In this document: one piece after another, positions 7,501 to 15,402 of the stretch
How positions within the stretch are numbered: the first letter of the stretch is position 1
Layout: every line of letters begins with the position of its first letter
Origin: Gammaproteobacteria bacterium
GTDB lineage: Bacteria > Pseudomonadota > Gammaproteobacteria > HK1
Assembly: GCA_022822245.1 (NCBI GenBank)
Contig: JAJECB010000313.1
Coordinates: 1 to 17,947 of the forward strand
Length of the DNA stretch: 17,947 bases
Direction of reading: 5' to 3'
The notes under the pieces: generated by a model
What the model saw: only the letters and a program-made list of their open reading frames with translations
Told to the model about the DNA's origin: nothing
Database searches by the model: none
Program-made: the position numbers and the translations under genes

Positions 7501-8295
7501 GTGGCGGCACCTGCACCCGAGCGAACCGGCACCGCGCTCGCCGTGGAAGACATGCACAAGCGCTTCGGCGCCGTCGAGGTGCTGAAGGGCGTCTCGCTCG
7601 CCGCGGACGACCACGACGTGGTCTCGATCCTCGGCTCGAGCGGCTCCGGAAAGAGCACCCTCCTTCGCTGCATCAACCTCCTGGAGACCCCCGACACGGG
7701 CCGGGTATACGTCAAGGGCGAGCTCATCCGCATGCGCGAGGACGTCCGGGGCGGCGGCGCCGTTCCCGAGGATTCGAGGCAGGTGGAGCGGATCCGCGCG
7801 AAGCTCGCCATGGTTTTCCAGCAGTTCAACCTCTGGTCGCACATGACGGTTCTTCAGAACGTGATGGAGGCCCCCGTGCACGTGCTCAAGGTGCCGCGGG
7901 CGGAGGCCGCCGAGCGCGCCGAGGAAGAGCTCAGCCGGGTCGGGATGCACGACCGCCGTGACTACTATCCGGCCCACCTCTCCGGCGGACAGCAGCAGCG
8001 GGCCGCGATCGCCCGTGCGCTCGCCATGGAGCCCGAGGTGATGCTGTTCGACGAGCCGACCTCCGCCCTCGACCCGGAACTCGTCGGCGAGGTGCTGCGG
8101 GTGATGCGCGGCCTCGCCGAGGAAGGCCGCACCATGCTGGTGGTGACCCACGAGATGGGCTTCGCCCGGGAGGTGTCCGATCGGGTCATGTTCCTCCACG
8201 AAGGCCGCGTGGAGGAGAACGGGACCCCGGACGAGGTGTTCGAGAGCCCGAAATCGGAGCGGTTCCGGCAGTTCCTCGCCGGGACACTGCGATGA
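7501..8295 (+). CDS. Polar amino-acid ABC transporter ATP-binding protein (HisP/GlnQ type)
   Basis: 264-aa cytoplasmic ATPase that powers amino-acid import. Motifs in order: Walker [10 protein letters not shown] at residues 45-53, Q-loop FQQF at 106-109, signature LSGGQQQR at 160-167, Walker [13 protein letters not shown] at 180-191, and switch His217 in [11 protein letters not shown]. The insert between residues 75 and 97 ([19 protein letters not shown]) before the conserved [14 protein letters not shown] is as in the histidine/arginine transporters (HisP, ArtP), pointing to basic amino acids. The GTG at 7501 is chosen because it begins shortly before the conserved [11 protein letters not shown] strand and follows a GGAGCAGGA stretch; a start at the Met of MHKRFG would cut into the fold. 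It is the first gene of a same-strand four-gene operon. Confidence 0.93.
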   Translation: MAAPAPERTGTALAVEDMHKRFGAVEVLKGVSLAADDHDVVSILGSSGSGKSTLLRCINLLETPDTGRVYVKGELIRMREDVRGGGAVPEDSRQVERIRAKLAMVFQQFNLWSHMTVLQNVMEAPVHVLKVPRAEAAERAEEELSRVGMHDRRDYYPAHLSGGQQQRAAIARALAMEPEVMLFDEPTSALDPELVGEVLRVMRGLAEEGRTMLVVTHEMGFAREVSDRVMFLHEGRVEENGTPDEVFESPKSERFRQFLAGTLR

Positions 8296-8372
8296 CGGGT
8301 GGCGGCGGCGCGAAGGGGCGACCCCCTCGGCCGCGGCTGCCATGACCTGTCGAAAGGAAAGGAGATAGCAAC

Positions 8373-9149
8373 ATGAGACGTTTCGTGACTGCACTGGCGG
8401 CGGCGGCGTTCGCCGTCACGGCCGGCATCGGGCCGGCCGCCGCGGCCGACGAGCTTCGCGTCGGAGTCGAAGGCGCCTATCCGCCCTTCTCGTGGAAGGA
8501 GGCGGACGGATCGCTCAAGGGATTCGACATCGACATCGCCCACGCCATCTGCGAGAAGATGGGGCGCGAGTGCACCCTCGTCGAACAGGACTGGGACGGC
8601 ATGATCCCGGCGCTTCTCGCGCGGAAGTACGACGCGATCATCGCGTCGATGTCGATCACCGAGGAGCGCAAGAAGCGCGTCGGCTTCACCGCCAAGTACT
8701 ACAACACCCCGGCCATGTTCGTGACCGCCGAGGGCGCCGGCCTCGACATCACCCCGGCCGGCCTCGCGGGCAAGGCGGTGGGGGTGCAGCGCGGCACGAC
8801 CCACCAGTGCTTCATGGAGAAGATTTACCCCGACGCGGACCTCAGGCTCTACGCGACCCAGGAGGAGGTCTTCCTCGACCTCGCGGCGGGACGGCTCGAC
8901 GCCCAGTTCTCCGACTCGCTCCAGGCCGACGAGGGCTTCCTGAAGACGGACGCGGGCAAGGGCTACGCGTTCGCCGGCGGCCCCCAGCACGACCGCGAGT
9001 GCCACGGCGAGGGCGCGGGAATCGCGGTGCGCAAGGGCGAAGGAGAGCTCCTGGACGCGCTGAACGCGGCCATCGTCGCGATCCGCGAGGACGGCACCTA
9101 CAAGGCGATCAACGACAAGTACTTCGACTTCGACGTCTACGGCGACTGA
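8373..9149 (+). CDS. Periplasmic basic amino-acid-binding protein (HisJ/ArgT/LAO type)
   Basis: 258-aa solute-binding protein of the SBP_bac_3 family. A Sec signal peptide (MRRF, hydrophobic Ala-rich stretch, then PAAAA) is probably cleaved after Ala25, giving a mature start DELRVGVEGAYPPFSWKE. There is no lipobox Cys, so it is a free periplasmic protein. Features shared with histidine- and lysine/arginine/ornithine-binding proteins are the Cys pair in CEKMGRECTLVEQDWDG (a conserved disulfide in HisJ), SMSITEERKKRVGFT with the Arg that contacts the substrate carboxylate, and VGVQRGTTH in lobe 2. The start has AGGAG 8 nt upstream. It lies 77 nt after the ATPase gene and is followed by a hairpin-rich gap before the permeases. 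The ligand is inferred to be a cationic amino acid. Confidence 0.93.
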   Translation: MRRFVTALAAAAFAVTAGIGPAAAADELRVGVEGAYPPFSWKEADGSLKGFDIDIAHAICEKMGRECTLVEQDWDGMIPALLARKYDAIIASMSITEERKKRVGFTAKYYNTPAMFVTAEGAGLDITPAGLAGKAVGVQRGTTHQCFMEKIYPDADLRLYATQEEVFLDLAAGRLDAQFSDSLQADEGFLKTDAGKGYAFAGGPQHDRECHGEGAGIAVRKGEGELLDALNAAIVAIREDGTYKAINDKYFDFDVYGD

Positions 9150-9204
9150 CCGGGGACGGGAATGAGGACCTGAATCGGCCCCCCGAGCGCCGGGCCATGG
9201 ACCG

Positions 9205-9221
9205 CGCTCCCGGCGGGAGCG
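9205..9221 (+). promoter_or_regulatory. Stem-loop downstream of the binding-protein gene
   Basis: CGCTCCC-GGC-GGGAGCG is a perfect 7-bp stem with a 3-base loop. The 3' arm can also pair with TCCC just downstream (9225-9228), so two structures compete. Stem-loops at this place in amino-acid transport operons often stabilise the upstream message so that more binding protein than permease is made; that role is inferred here. Confidence 0.45.
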
Positions 9222-9275
9222 GGCTCCCGCCTCCTGCGGCGGTGGGGGCGGCATCGTCGGTCCCGGTCCCAAGCC

Positions 9276-9312
9276 CCGGGCCGGGCCGGCCCCGGCTCCG
9301 GACCCGGCCCGG
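9276..9312 (+). promoter_or_regulatory. Large GC stem-loop upstream of the permease genes
   Basis: CCGGGCCGGG (9276-9285) pairs perfectly with CCCGGCCCGG (9303-9312). Inside the loop CCGG (9286-9289) pairs with CCGG (9298-9301), giving about 14 bp with one bulged A. No T tract follows. Its place 42 nt before the permease start suggests mRNA stabilisation or partial transcription attenuation. Confidence 0.45.
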
Positions 9313-9354
9313 CGCGCGGGGGGCCGATTCGGGCACCGCACGGAGCGCAGGTGG

Positions 9355-10044
9355 ATGGAAGCGGTAGTCGCCTACCTGCCGGCCATCCTGAAGGGCACCC
9401 TGGTCACCATCGCGGTCGCCCTTTGCTCCATCGTGCTCGCCATCGCCCTCGGCCTCCTCGGCGCGTGGGGCAGGCTCGCGCGGTCGCGCGCCGCCAACGC
9501 CGTCACCGGTGCCTACACCACCCTCATCCGGGGCGTCCCCGATCTCGTGCTGATGCTGCTCCTCTTCTACGGGGGGCAGCAGCTCCTCAACGACGTGGGG
9601 TTCGCCACCGGATGGTGGGGATACATCGAGATCAACCACTTCACGGCCGGGGTGTTCACTATCGGCTTCATCTACGGCGCCTACATGACGGAGACCTTCC
9701 GCGGCGCCTACCTCTCGATCCCCCGTGGCCAGGTCGAGGCCGGCATCGCCTGCGGCATGAACGGCGGGCTCGTGTTCCGGCGGATCGTGTGGCCGCAGCT
9801 CGTGCGCTACGCGCTTCCGGGGTTCGGCAACAACTGGCTGGTGCTCCTCAAGACGACCGCCCTGGTGTCCGTGCTCGGCCTCCACGAGCTGGTGTGGGAG
9901 TCGTTCACCGCGGGCCGCTCGACCCGCCAGCTCTTCACCTTCTTCTTCGTGACCCTCGTCATCTACCTCGTGCTGACCGCCGTCTCGGACGCGGGCCTGC
10001 GGTGGCTGGACCGAAAGTACAGCGCCGGGGTGAGAAGGGCCTGA
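9355..10044 (+). CDS. Amino-acid ABC transporter permease (HisQ/ArtQ type)
   Basis: 229-aa inner-membrane permease of the His/Glu/Gln/Arg family (HisQ-like) with about five hydrophobic helices, the first at roughly residues 10-36. The family opening of helix 1 (ILKGTLVTIAVAL), the TTLIRGVPDLVLMLLLFYGGQ block at 55-75, the acidic MTETFRGA segment at 111-118, and the EAA loop QVEAGIACGMNGGLVFRRIVWPQ at 126-148 that docks onto the ATPase are all present. VLGLHELVWES near residue 174 is typical for the HisQ side of the heterodimer. The ATG at 9355 has AGGTGG directly against it and GGAG 10 nt upstream. The next permease gene begins 3 nt after its stop codon. Confidence 0.92.
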   Translation: MEAVVAYLPAILKGTLVTIAVALCSIVLAIALGLLGAWGRLARSRAANAVTGAYTTLIRGVPDLVLMLLLFYGGQQLLNDVGFATGWWGYIEINHFTAGVFTIGFIYGAYMTETFRGAYLSIPRGQVEAGIACGMNGGLVFRRIVWPQLVRYALPGFGNNWLVLLKTTALVSVLGLHELVWESFTAGRSTRQLFTFFFVTLVIYLVLTAVSDAGLRWLDRKYSAGVRRA

Positions 10045-10047
10045 GCG

Positions 10048-10812
10048 ATGGCGATGGACGACGAACGCGGCCCCAGCCTCCTCGACGCGATTCGCGACTT
10101 CAGCGAGAACGCGTCACCGCTCGACTTCGTGCTCATCCTCGAGCACTGGGACATGTTCCTCGCCGGGGTCGGCTACACCCTGGTGCTGGTCGTGGTCGCG
10201 CTCGTCGTCGGGGGCCTCCTGTCGCTCCCCCTCGCGGTCGCGAGAGCCTACCGGACCCCCGTCGCGAACCAGGTGATCTGGGCCTACGTCTACCTCTTCC
10301 GCGGCACCCCGCTCCTCGTCCAGCTCTACATCATCTACTACGGCGCCGGTCAGTTCGAGCTGGTGCGCGAGAGCTTCCTGTGGCCGGTGCTGCGCGAGCC
10401 CCTGTGGTGCACCCTCATCGCCTTCGTGCTGAACACCGCCGCCTACACGACGGAGATCTTCCGCGGGGCCATCGAGGCGGTGCCCTTCGGCGAGGTCGAG
10501 GCGGCCAAGGCGTACGGCATGTCGGCGTGGCGCCGGACGACCCGGATCGTGCTCCCGAACGCCCTCCGGCGAGCGCTGCCGGCGTACTCCAACGAGGTCA
10601 TCTTCATGCTGCACGGGAGCGTCGTCGCGAGCACCGTGACCATCGTCGACATCCTCGGGGCGGGCCGGATCCTCAACTCGAAGTACTACCTCGCCTACGA
10701 GGGGTTCATCGCCGCGGCGGTGCTCTACATGCTCCTCGTGTACGCCATCACCCGGGGCTTCCGGATCTGGGAGAGGCACTGGCACGCGCACCTTCGTCCC
10801 CGCGAAGCCTGA
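10048..10812 (+). CDS. Amino-acid ABC transporter permease (HisM/ArtM type)
   Basis: 254-aa inner-membrane permease, partner of the preceding gene. An N-terminal extension of about 35 residues (MAMDDERGPSLLDAIRDFSEN) precedes the first helix. Landmarks are WAYVYLFRGTPLLVQLYIIYYG at 78-99, NTAAYTTEIFRGAIEAVP at 129-146, and the EAA loop EVEAAKAYGMSAWRRTTRIVLPN at 149-171. The ATG at 10048 and the ATG two codons later are both possible starts; the spacing to the upstream stop (3 nt) indicates coupled translation. Together with the ATPase and binding protein this completes a four-component importer; no regulator or enzyme gene is attached to the operon. Confidence 0.92.
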   Translation: MAMDDERGPSLLDAIRDFSENASPLDFVLILEHWDMFLAGVGYTLVLVVVALVVGGLLSLPLAVARAYRTPVANQVIWAYVYLFRGTPLLVQLYIIYYGAGQFELVRESFLWPVLREPLWCTLIAFVLNTAAYTTEIFRGAIEAVPFGEVEAAKAYGMSAWRRTTRIVLPNALRRALPAYSNEVIFMLHGSVVASTVTIVDILGAGRILNSKYYLAYEGFIAAAVLYMLLVYAITRGFRIWERHWHAHLRPREA

Positions 10813-10820
10813 GGCCGGAC

Positions 10821-10845
10821 CCCCGCCCCGCCCCGCCCCGCCCCG
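10821..10845 (-). repeat. (CGGGG)5 tandem repeat, potential G-quadruplex
   Basis: Five perfect CCCCG units on the plus strand (10821-10845) read as CGGGG five times on the minus strand: five runs of four Gs separated by single C loops. It lies between convergent genes, immediately after the stop codon of the minus-strand lipoprotein gene. The pattern fits a very stable parallel G-quadruplex in the minus-strand DNA or transcript and may help terminate transcription. As a simple repeat it may vary in copy number between strains. Confidence 0.7.
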
Positions 10846-10846
10846 C

Positions 10847-11578
10847 TCAGGGTGCGTTCGCCCGCCTGAGCGCCTCCCGGGCCCCCTCCTCGTCGCCCTG
10901 CCCGTGACGGGCCGCGGCAATGACCCGCCAGTTCCGGGATTCGAGCTTCCGGTCTCCCGCCGACAGGCTCATCGAACGGCGGGAGAGCGCCTCGGCCTCG
11001 GGATGGCGGCCCTGGCGATAGCGTATGGCGGCGAGGCGGTGCCAGAGCCACGGGTTGCGGGGCTCGACCTTGAGGGCGCGCTCGAGCGCCGCCGCCGCCC
11101 GCCCGTACTGCCGGGCCTTCTCCGCCTCGCGCGCGCTCTCGAGCAGGGCGACGACGGCGGCATTGCCTTCCCGCCCCGTGTCCTCCTCCGGCAAGCCCGG
11201 CTCTGCCGGGCTCGCCCCGAGCGCCGCCACCGTCTCCGCCCCTGCCCGCCGCGCCGGCTCCACCGGCTTCCCGTTCGGCGTCTCCTTCGACGCCGCCCCG
11301 GTTCCCGGTTCATCGAGGCGGGCGGGCGGCGCGTCCGCGGGCCGGGACCGGGGCCGGGACCGGGGGATCCCCGAACGCGCCGGCGCGCTCTCGGGTCGCG
11401 TCGCGGACCGGCCGAGCCCGGCCGGGAGGTTGACCGGGATCGGGGCCGGCTTCGTCGCCGGCGCCGACGCCCCCGGCAGCGAGCCGTCCCGCACCGGCGG
11501 CAACACCGAGGGCGGCGCGCCCGCGCATCCCCCGAGAAGCGCAGCAACTCCCGCCGCGGCCAGCATGCGCATCAACAT
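10847..11578 (-). CDS. TPR-containing outer-membrane lipoprotein, probable PBP1b activator (LpoP-like)
   Basis: 243-aa lipoprotein. A type II signal peptide MLMRMLAAAGVAALLGGCAG places the lipidated Cys at residue 18, without Asp at +2, so outer-membrane sorting is expected. A long low-complexity Pro/Arg/Ala linker of about 120 residues follows, long enough to cross the periplasm. The C-terminal third holds TPR-like helices (EAEKARQYGRAAAALERALKVEPRNPWLWHRLAAIRYRQGRHPEAEALSRRS). The ATG at 11578 overlaps the mrcB stop by 7 nt, which implies translational coupling. Architecture and position match Pseudomonas aeruginosa LpoP, the TPR lipoprotein encoded directly after mrcB that activates PBP1b. 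In-frame ATGs at 11572 and 11566 are alternative starts. The role is inferred from architecture and neighbour. Confidence 0.8.
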   Translation of the reverse strand: MLMRMLAAAGVAALLGGCAGAPPSVLPPVRDGSLPGASAPATKPAPIPVNLPAGLGRSATRPESAPARSGIPRSRPRSRPADAPPARLDEPGTGAASKETPNGKPVEPARRAGAETVAALGASPAEPGLPEEDTGREGNAAVVALLESAREAEKARQYGRAAAALERALKVEPRNPWLWHRLAAIRYRQGRHPEAEALSRRSMSLSAGDRKLESRNWRVIAAARHGQGDEEGAREALRRANAP

Positions 11579-13923
11579 GGACGATACCCCAAGCGGCCGG
11601 CTCCCCGGAACGGGAGCCGGACCGCGCCGGGACAGCCCGGATCGGTGAAGAACGATTCCCCGTCGAACCCGACCCAGTGCCACTCCACGCCCGCCGGCGC
11701 GGCGGGTCCGGTCGCCGGAGCGGGCAGCCGCGAGACGAGCCCGGCCCAGACCCGGAGGGCCTGGCCGGAGCCGCTCAGCCCCGCCGCCCGGTTGTCGTCG
11801 AACCCGACCCACACCACCGAGACGTAGCCGCCCGCGAAACCGGCGAACCAACTGTCGCGCCCCCCGTTCGTGGTCCCCGTCTTCCCCGCCGCGTGGAGGG
11901 CGGCCGGCAAGCGCCCGCCCACCCCCCGGCCGGTACCCTCCCGCAGCACCGCCTCGAGCGCGGCCCGGAGCACGTAGACCGCGGCGGGATCGGCGACCTG
12001 CTCGACGGCAAGTCCATACCGTGCGAGCGGCCGCCCCTCGGGGCCGGTCACCTCGTGGATGGCCCGGAGCGGCGCCCGGAACCCCTCGTTCGCGAGCGCC
12101 TGGTAGGCCTGGGCGACTTCGAAGGGGCTGAGATCGATGGATCCGAGCAGCAAGGACGGGGCGGACCGGATCGGTCCGGCCACCCCGAGCCGTTCGAGGA
12201 CATCGGCCACCCGCGGGACCCCGATTGACAGCCCGAGCCGCGCGGCCGCGGTATTGCGGGACAACGCGAGGGCGCGGTAGAGGGGCATCGGCCCCAGGTG
12301 CTCGCCGTCGTAGTTTCGCGGCGCCCACCGCCGCCCGTCGTCGAGCGAGACCTCGACCGGTTCGTCCTCGACGCGGTCCGCGATCGAATGGCCTCGTTCG
12401 AGGGCCGCAAGGTAGACGGCGGGCTTGACCAGCGACCCGATGGGGCGCTTCGCGTCGAGGGCCCGATTGAATCCGCGGGCCTGCGCCCGCCGGTCGCCGA
12501 CCACCGCGAGCACCTCGCCGTTGTCGGCCCGGGCGACGAGGACCGCGCCCTGGAGGGCGCCGGCCGGAAAACCCCCGCGCTGCTCCGCGGCGGCGAGCTC
12601 CCGGGCGAGCATCCGCTCGGCGGCCGACTGCACCAGCGGGTCGAGGGCGGTGAAGATCCGAAGCCCCTCGGTCCGCAGGTCTCCGTCCCGATAGTCTCGG
12701 GAGAGCTGGCGGCGCACGAGATCGATGAACGCGGGGTGAGGAGAGGCGCCCCGCGGGACCTCGGAACGGACTCCGAGCGGCCGCGCCCTGGCCGCGCCCG
12801 CCTCCGCCTGGCCGATGACCCCACGCGCCGCCATCACGTCGAGAACGAGGTCGCGTCGGCGGCGGGCTCGTTCCGGCTGGCGCCAGGGGTTGTAGGCGGA
12901 GGCGCCGCGGGCGAGCCCGATGAGAAGGGCCGCCTCGCCGAGGTCGAGCTCGTCGAGACGCCGGCCGAAGTAGAACCACGACGCGAGCCCGAAGCCGTGG
13001 ACCGCGCGCCTTCCTTCCTGACCGAGGTACACCTCGTTGAGATACACCTCGAGCAGCTCCTCCTTGGGGTAGCGCGCGTCGAGGAGCACGGCCATGATCG
13101 CCTCGTCGAGCTTGCGGGCAAGGGTGCGTTCGGGCGAGAGGAAGAGGTTCTTCGCAAGCTGCTGGGTGAGGGTGCTGCCTCCCTGCACGACGGCCGCCGC
13201 GCGAAGGTTCGCCCAGGCGGCGCGGGCAATGGAGATCGGGGAGAGCCCGTGATGCTCGAAGAACCGGTGATCCTCGACCGCCACCAGCCCCGCGACGAGG
13301 GCGGGCGGCGCTTCATGGAGCCGCACCATCACCCGGTCCTCGTGGTGACCGGGATAGATGCGCCCGATGAGGGGCGGGTCCAGGCGGACGATCGGCACGT
13401 CGTCTCCGCTCGCGTCGATGCGGCGCACGACACCGGCGTCGAACCCGATCTCGATGCGGCGGGCCGGCTCCATCGAGTCCCAGAACCGGAACTCGCGGGT
13501 CTCGATGACGAACCGGTCCGCGGCGCGATGGTAGCTGCCGGGCCGGCCCGGATGGTCCGCGTGATGGTAGCCGGAACGCCGGAGCTCGGCCTCCAGCGCA
13601 TCCGGGTCGAGCCGGGCGCCCGGCCAGAGCTCGACGGGACGCGCGTAGACGCGGGCCGGCAACGCCCAGCGCTTGCCTTCGAACTCCGCCCGTACGCGGA
13701 GGTCGAGCCAGGCCACGTAACCTGCGCCCAACACGAGAGCGCCAAGCGCGGCGCGCCACCCGATCCGGAGGAGGAACCGCCGCGCGCGGCCACGGCTCCG
13801 CGGGCGTCGCCCCCGCTTCGCGGCCGGCGCCTTCCCTCCGGCCGAACCGCCCTTCGCCGGCCCCGCTTTCGGGGACTGGCGGCTCCGCCCGGTCCCGGCC
13901 GTTCGTTTGCCGGACTTTGCCAT
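11572..13923 (-). CDS. mrcB: Bifunctional penicillin-binding protein 1b (glycosyltransferase/transpeptidase)
   Basis: 783-aa class A PBP that polymerises lipid II and cross-links peptidoglycan. A basic cytoplasmic tail of about 50 residues rich in Lys/Arg/Gly precedes one membrane helix at roughly 51-73. Residues about 85-180 match the place of the UB2H domain of PBP1b. The GT51 domain has the catalytic EDHRFFEHHG (Glu217) and QGGSTLTQQLAKNLFL (247-262). The transpeptidase domain has the SxxK motif SLVK (Ser497, Lys500), SRN (555-557) and KTGTTNGGRDSWFAGF (681-696). All catalytic motifs are intact, and the length fits mrcB. The ATG at 13923 has no strong Shine-Dalgarno; a purine-rich AGGAGGAGGAGAG on the same strand lies too far upstream (about 60 nt). 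The stop codon overlaps the start of the lipoprotein gene. Confidence 0.95.
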   Translation of the reverse strand: MAKSGKRTAGTGRSRQSPKAGPAKGGSAGGKAPAAKRGRRPRSRGRARRFLLRIGWRAALGALVLGAGYVAWLDLRVRAEFEGKRWALPARVYARPVELWPGARLDPDALEAELRRSGYHHADHPGRPGSYHRAADRFVIETREFRFWDSMEPARRIEIGFDAGVVRRIDASGDDVPIVRLDPPLIGRIYPGHHEDRVMVRLHEAPPALVAGLVAVEDHRFFEHHGLSPISIARAAWANLRAAAVVQGGSTLTQQLAKNLFLSPERTLARKLDEAIMAVLLDARYPKEELLEVYLNEVYLGQEGRRAVHGFGLASWFYFGRRLDELDLGEAALLIGLARGASAYNPWRQPERARRRRDLVLDVMAARGVIGQAEAGAARARPLGVRSEVPRGASPHPAFIDLVRRQLSRDYRDGDLRTEGLRIFTALDPLVQSAAERMLARELAAAEQRGGFPAGALQGAVLVARADNGEVLAVVGDRRAQARGFNRALDAKRPIGSLVKPAVYLAALERGHSIADRVEDEPVEVSLDDGRRWAPRNYDGEHLGPMPLYRALALSRNTAAARLGLSIGVPRVADVLERLGVAGPIRSAPSLLLGSIDLSPFEVAQAYQALANEGFRAPLRAIHEVTGPEGRPLARYGLAVEQVADPAAVYVLRAALEAVLREGTGRGVGGRLPAALHAAGKTGTTNGGRDSWFAGFAGGYVSVVWVGFDDNRAAGLSGSGQALRVWAGLVSRLPAPATGPAAPAGVEWHWVGFDGESFFTDPGCPGAVRLPFRGAGRLGYRPC

Positions 13924-14008
13924 CGCGGGACATTGTCGCCGAACGCACCCGCCCGGCCCGGCGCATCCGCGACGCGGTCTCTCCTCCTCCTGACAGTTTG
14001 TCTTCTAT

Positions 14009-14641
14009 CTATTTGATTTCTTGATCACATACAGCGCTCAGACCGGATCCCAGATGGACGAGGTCCTCAGGCCGGTCGATGTCGGGCAGCGGCTCCGTCT
14101 CGCGCCATTCCCAACCGAGGCCGCCGAAGCGCCGGCGGGTCTCGGCAAGGACCCGATCGGTTCCCCAGGCCATGTCGGCGAAGAGGGAAGGCTCGAAGCG
14201 GCGAAGTCCGATGAGCACGTAGCCCCCGTCGAGGGCCGGGGCGAGAACCGCGTCCGCGCCCCCGTCGAGCCACTCCGCGGCCTGCCGGAACGCCGCCGCC
14301 CCGAGCGCCGGGCAGTCGCTTCCCGCGAGGAGCGCAGTCGTGTGCCGTTTCAGCAGGTGCCGCATCGCGGCACCCATGCGCTCTCCGAGATCGCGGCCCC
14401 GCTGCACCCGGAGCCGGATGCGATGGCGCGCGCGGAGGGCGCGGAACGACGGATGGCGGCAATCGGGAGTGCACCAGAGCGAGACGCTCCCCGCGCGGGC
14501 CTCGACCGCCGCGGCCACCGCCCGATCGGTCATCCGTCGCTGGAGGTCCGCCGCCCCCCCCTCGCCGAGGGCGGGAACGAGCCGGCGCTTGGCCCGGCCC
14601 GGCACCGGGGCGCGGGCGAAGATCGCGATCTCCGCCGTCAC
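14009..14641 (-). CDS. DUF2064 glycosyltransferase-like protein, rSAM/selenodomain-associated transferase 1 (TIGR04282 type)
   Basis: 210-aa soluble nucleotidyl/glycosyltransferase-fold protein. The GTG at 14641 gives MTAEIAIFARAPVPGRAKRRL, the standard opening of the family, and overlaps the stop of the upstream gene as GTGA. Family motifs are DLGERMG (84-90), LLAGSDCPAL (104-113), the DGGYVLIGLR signature (138-147), WGTDRVL (159-165) and DIDRPEDL (187-194). TIGRFAMs named this group from its habit of occurring with the radical SAM/Cys-rich protein and transferase 2, exactly the context here. The biochemical reaction is not established to my knowledge; transfer of a sugar or nucleotide group to the radical SAM product or a related lipid is a guess. 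The C-terminus (CDQEIK) and the following gap are AT-rich. Confidence 0.85.
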   Translation of the reverse strand: MTAEIAIFARAPVPGRAKRRLVPALGEGGAADLQRRMTDRAVAAAVEARAGSVSLWCTPDCRHPSFRALRARHRIRLRVQRGRDLGERMGAAMRHLLKRHTTALLAGSDCPALGAAAFRQAAEWLDGGADAVLAPALDGGYVLIGLRRFEPSLFADMAWGTDRVLAETRRRFGGLGWEWRETEPLPDIDRPEDLVHLGSGLSAVCDQEIK

Positions 14642-15402
14642 CCGGACCGGCCCCGGGAGCCAGCCGGGGAGCCGGCTCCGGAACCGGCCCCGAACCGGTA
14701 GTGCCGGGCGAGACGATCGGGGCTCACGCCGAGCGCGTATGCACCCCGGATCCACCACATGAGGGCGGTCGTCCGCGCGATGCCGCCCGCCTCCCAGCGC
14801 CGGCTCGAGGTGACCACCGGCTCGCGCGGGCGGACCGGGCGGCCGATCCGCCGGAGGCGGCAGCAGAGCTCCACGTCCTCGAGCAGAGCGAGGTCCGCGA
14901 ATCCCCCGACGGCCCGGAAGAGATCCCGCGCGACGAAGATCGCCTGGTCCCCGGTCGCGATGCCGCTCAGCCGGGAGCGAAGGGAGATCATGCGCTCGAT
15001 GACGCGGAAAGCGGGATGCGTGCCGGAGAGCCGCACCGGGAAGCTTCCCCAGCCGGACTTGCGCCCGAGCGCCTCGAACACCGCCCGGTCCGCCTCCCCG
15101 GGCAGCTTCGTGTCGGCGTGCAGGAACACGAACACGTCCCCGGTCGCGACCTCCGCTCCCGCGTTCATCTGCCGGGCGCGCCCGCGCGGGGCGGCGAGCA
15201 CCCGGTCCGCGCCGCAGGCCGCCCGATCGCGGGTCCCGTCGGTGCTGCCCCCGTCGGAGACGACGACCTCGTGCCCGCGCTCGCGAAGGGGGCGGAGCGC
15301 TTCGAGCGCCGCTCCGATGACGGCCGCTTCGTCGAGGACCGGCATCACGATGGAGAGCCGGCCCCGGATCGGATCCGGAGTCAGTTCAGCGCGCCCCCGC
15401 AA
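14638..15402 (-). CDS. Family 2 glycosyltransferase, rSAM/selenodomain-associated transferase 2 (TIGR04283 type)
   Basis: GT-A-fold glycosyltransferase, about 250 aa. With a TTG start at 15402 the first strand LSIVMPVLDEA is at residues 16-26, followed by VVSDGGSTDGT (47-57), APRGRARQMNAGA (71-83), VFLHADTKLP (92-101, the metal-binding DxD-like site), GDQAIFV (151-157), LLEDVELCCRLRR (173-185) and SSRRWE (199-204); these match the TIGR04283 group. The start is uncertain. The TTG has GGGG just upstream and overlaps the rSAM gene by 22 nt; a CTG at 15384 overlaps the rSAM stop as CTGA; the first ATG (15345) would delete the first beta strand and is unlikely. The final residues FGAGSGAGSPAGSRGRSG form a low-complexity tail. 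The donor and acceptor are unknown. Confidence 0.85.
   Translation of the reverse strand: MRGRAELTPDPIRGRLSIVMPVLDEAAVIGAALEALRPLRERGHEVVVSDGGSTDGTRDRAACGADRVLAAPRGRARQMNAGAEVATGDVFVFLHADTKLPGEADRAVFEALGRKSGWGSFPVRLSGTHPAFRVIERMISLRSRLSGIATGDQAIFVARDLFRAVGGFADLALLEDVELCCRLRRIGRPVRPREPVVTSSRRWEAGGIARTTALMWWIRGAYALGVSPDRLARHYRFGAGSGAGSPAGSRGRSG

Noticed and set aside
11572..11574. TGA at the end of mrcB as another selenocysteine codon
   Set aside because: The protein already has full PBP1b length with all motifs, there is no redox motif at the site, and the codon overlaps the start of the lipoprotein gene as a normal stop.
13924..14008. Rho-independent terminator or sure promoter in the AT-rich gap between the transferase and mrcB genes
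   Set aside because: The gap has AT-rich sequence and a purine-rich AGGAGG stretch, but no strong stem followed by a T tract on the minus strand and no clear -35/-10 pair.
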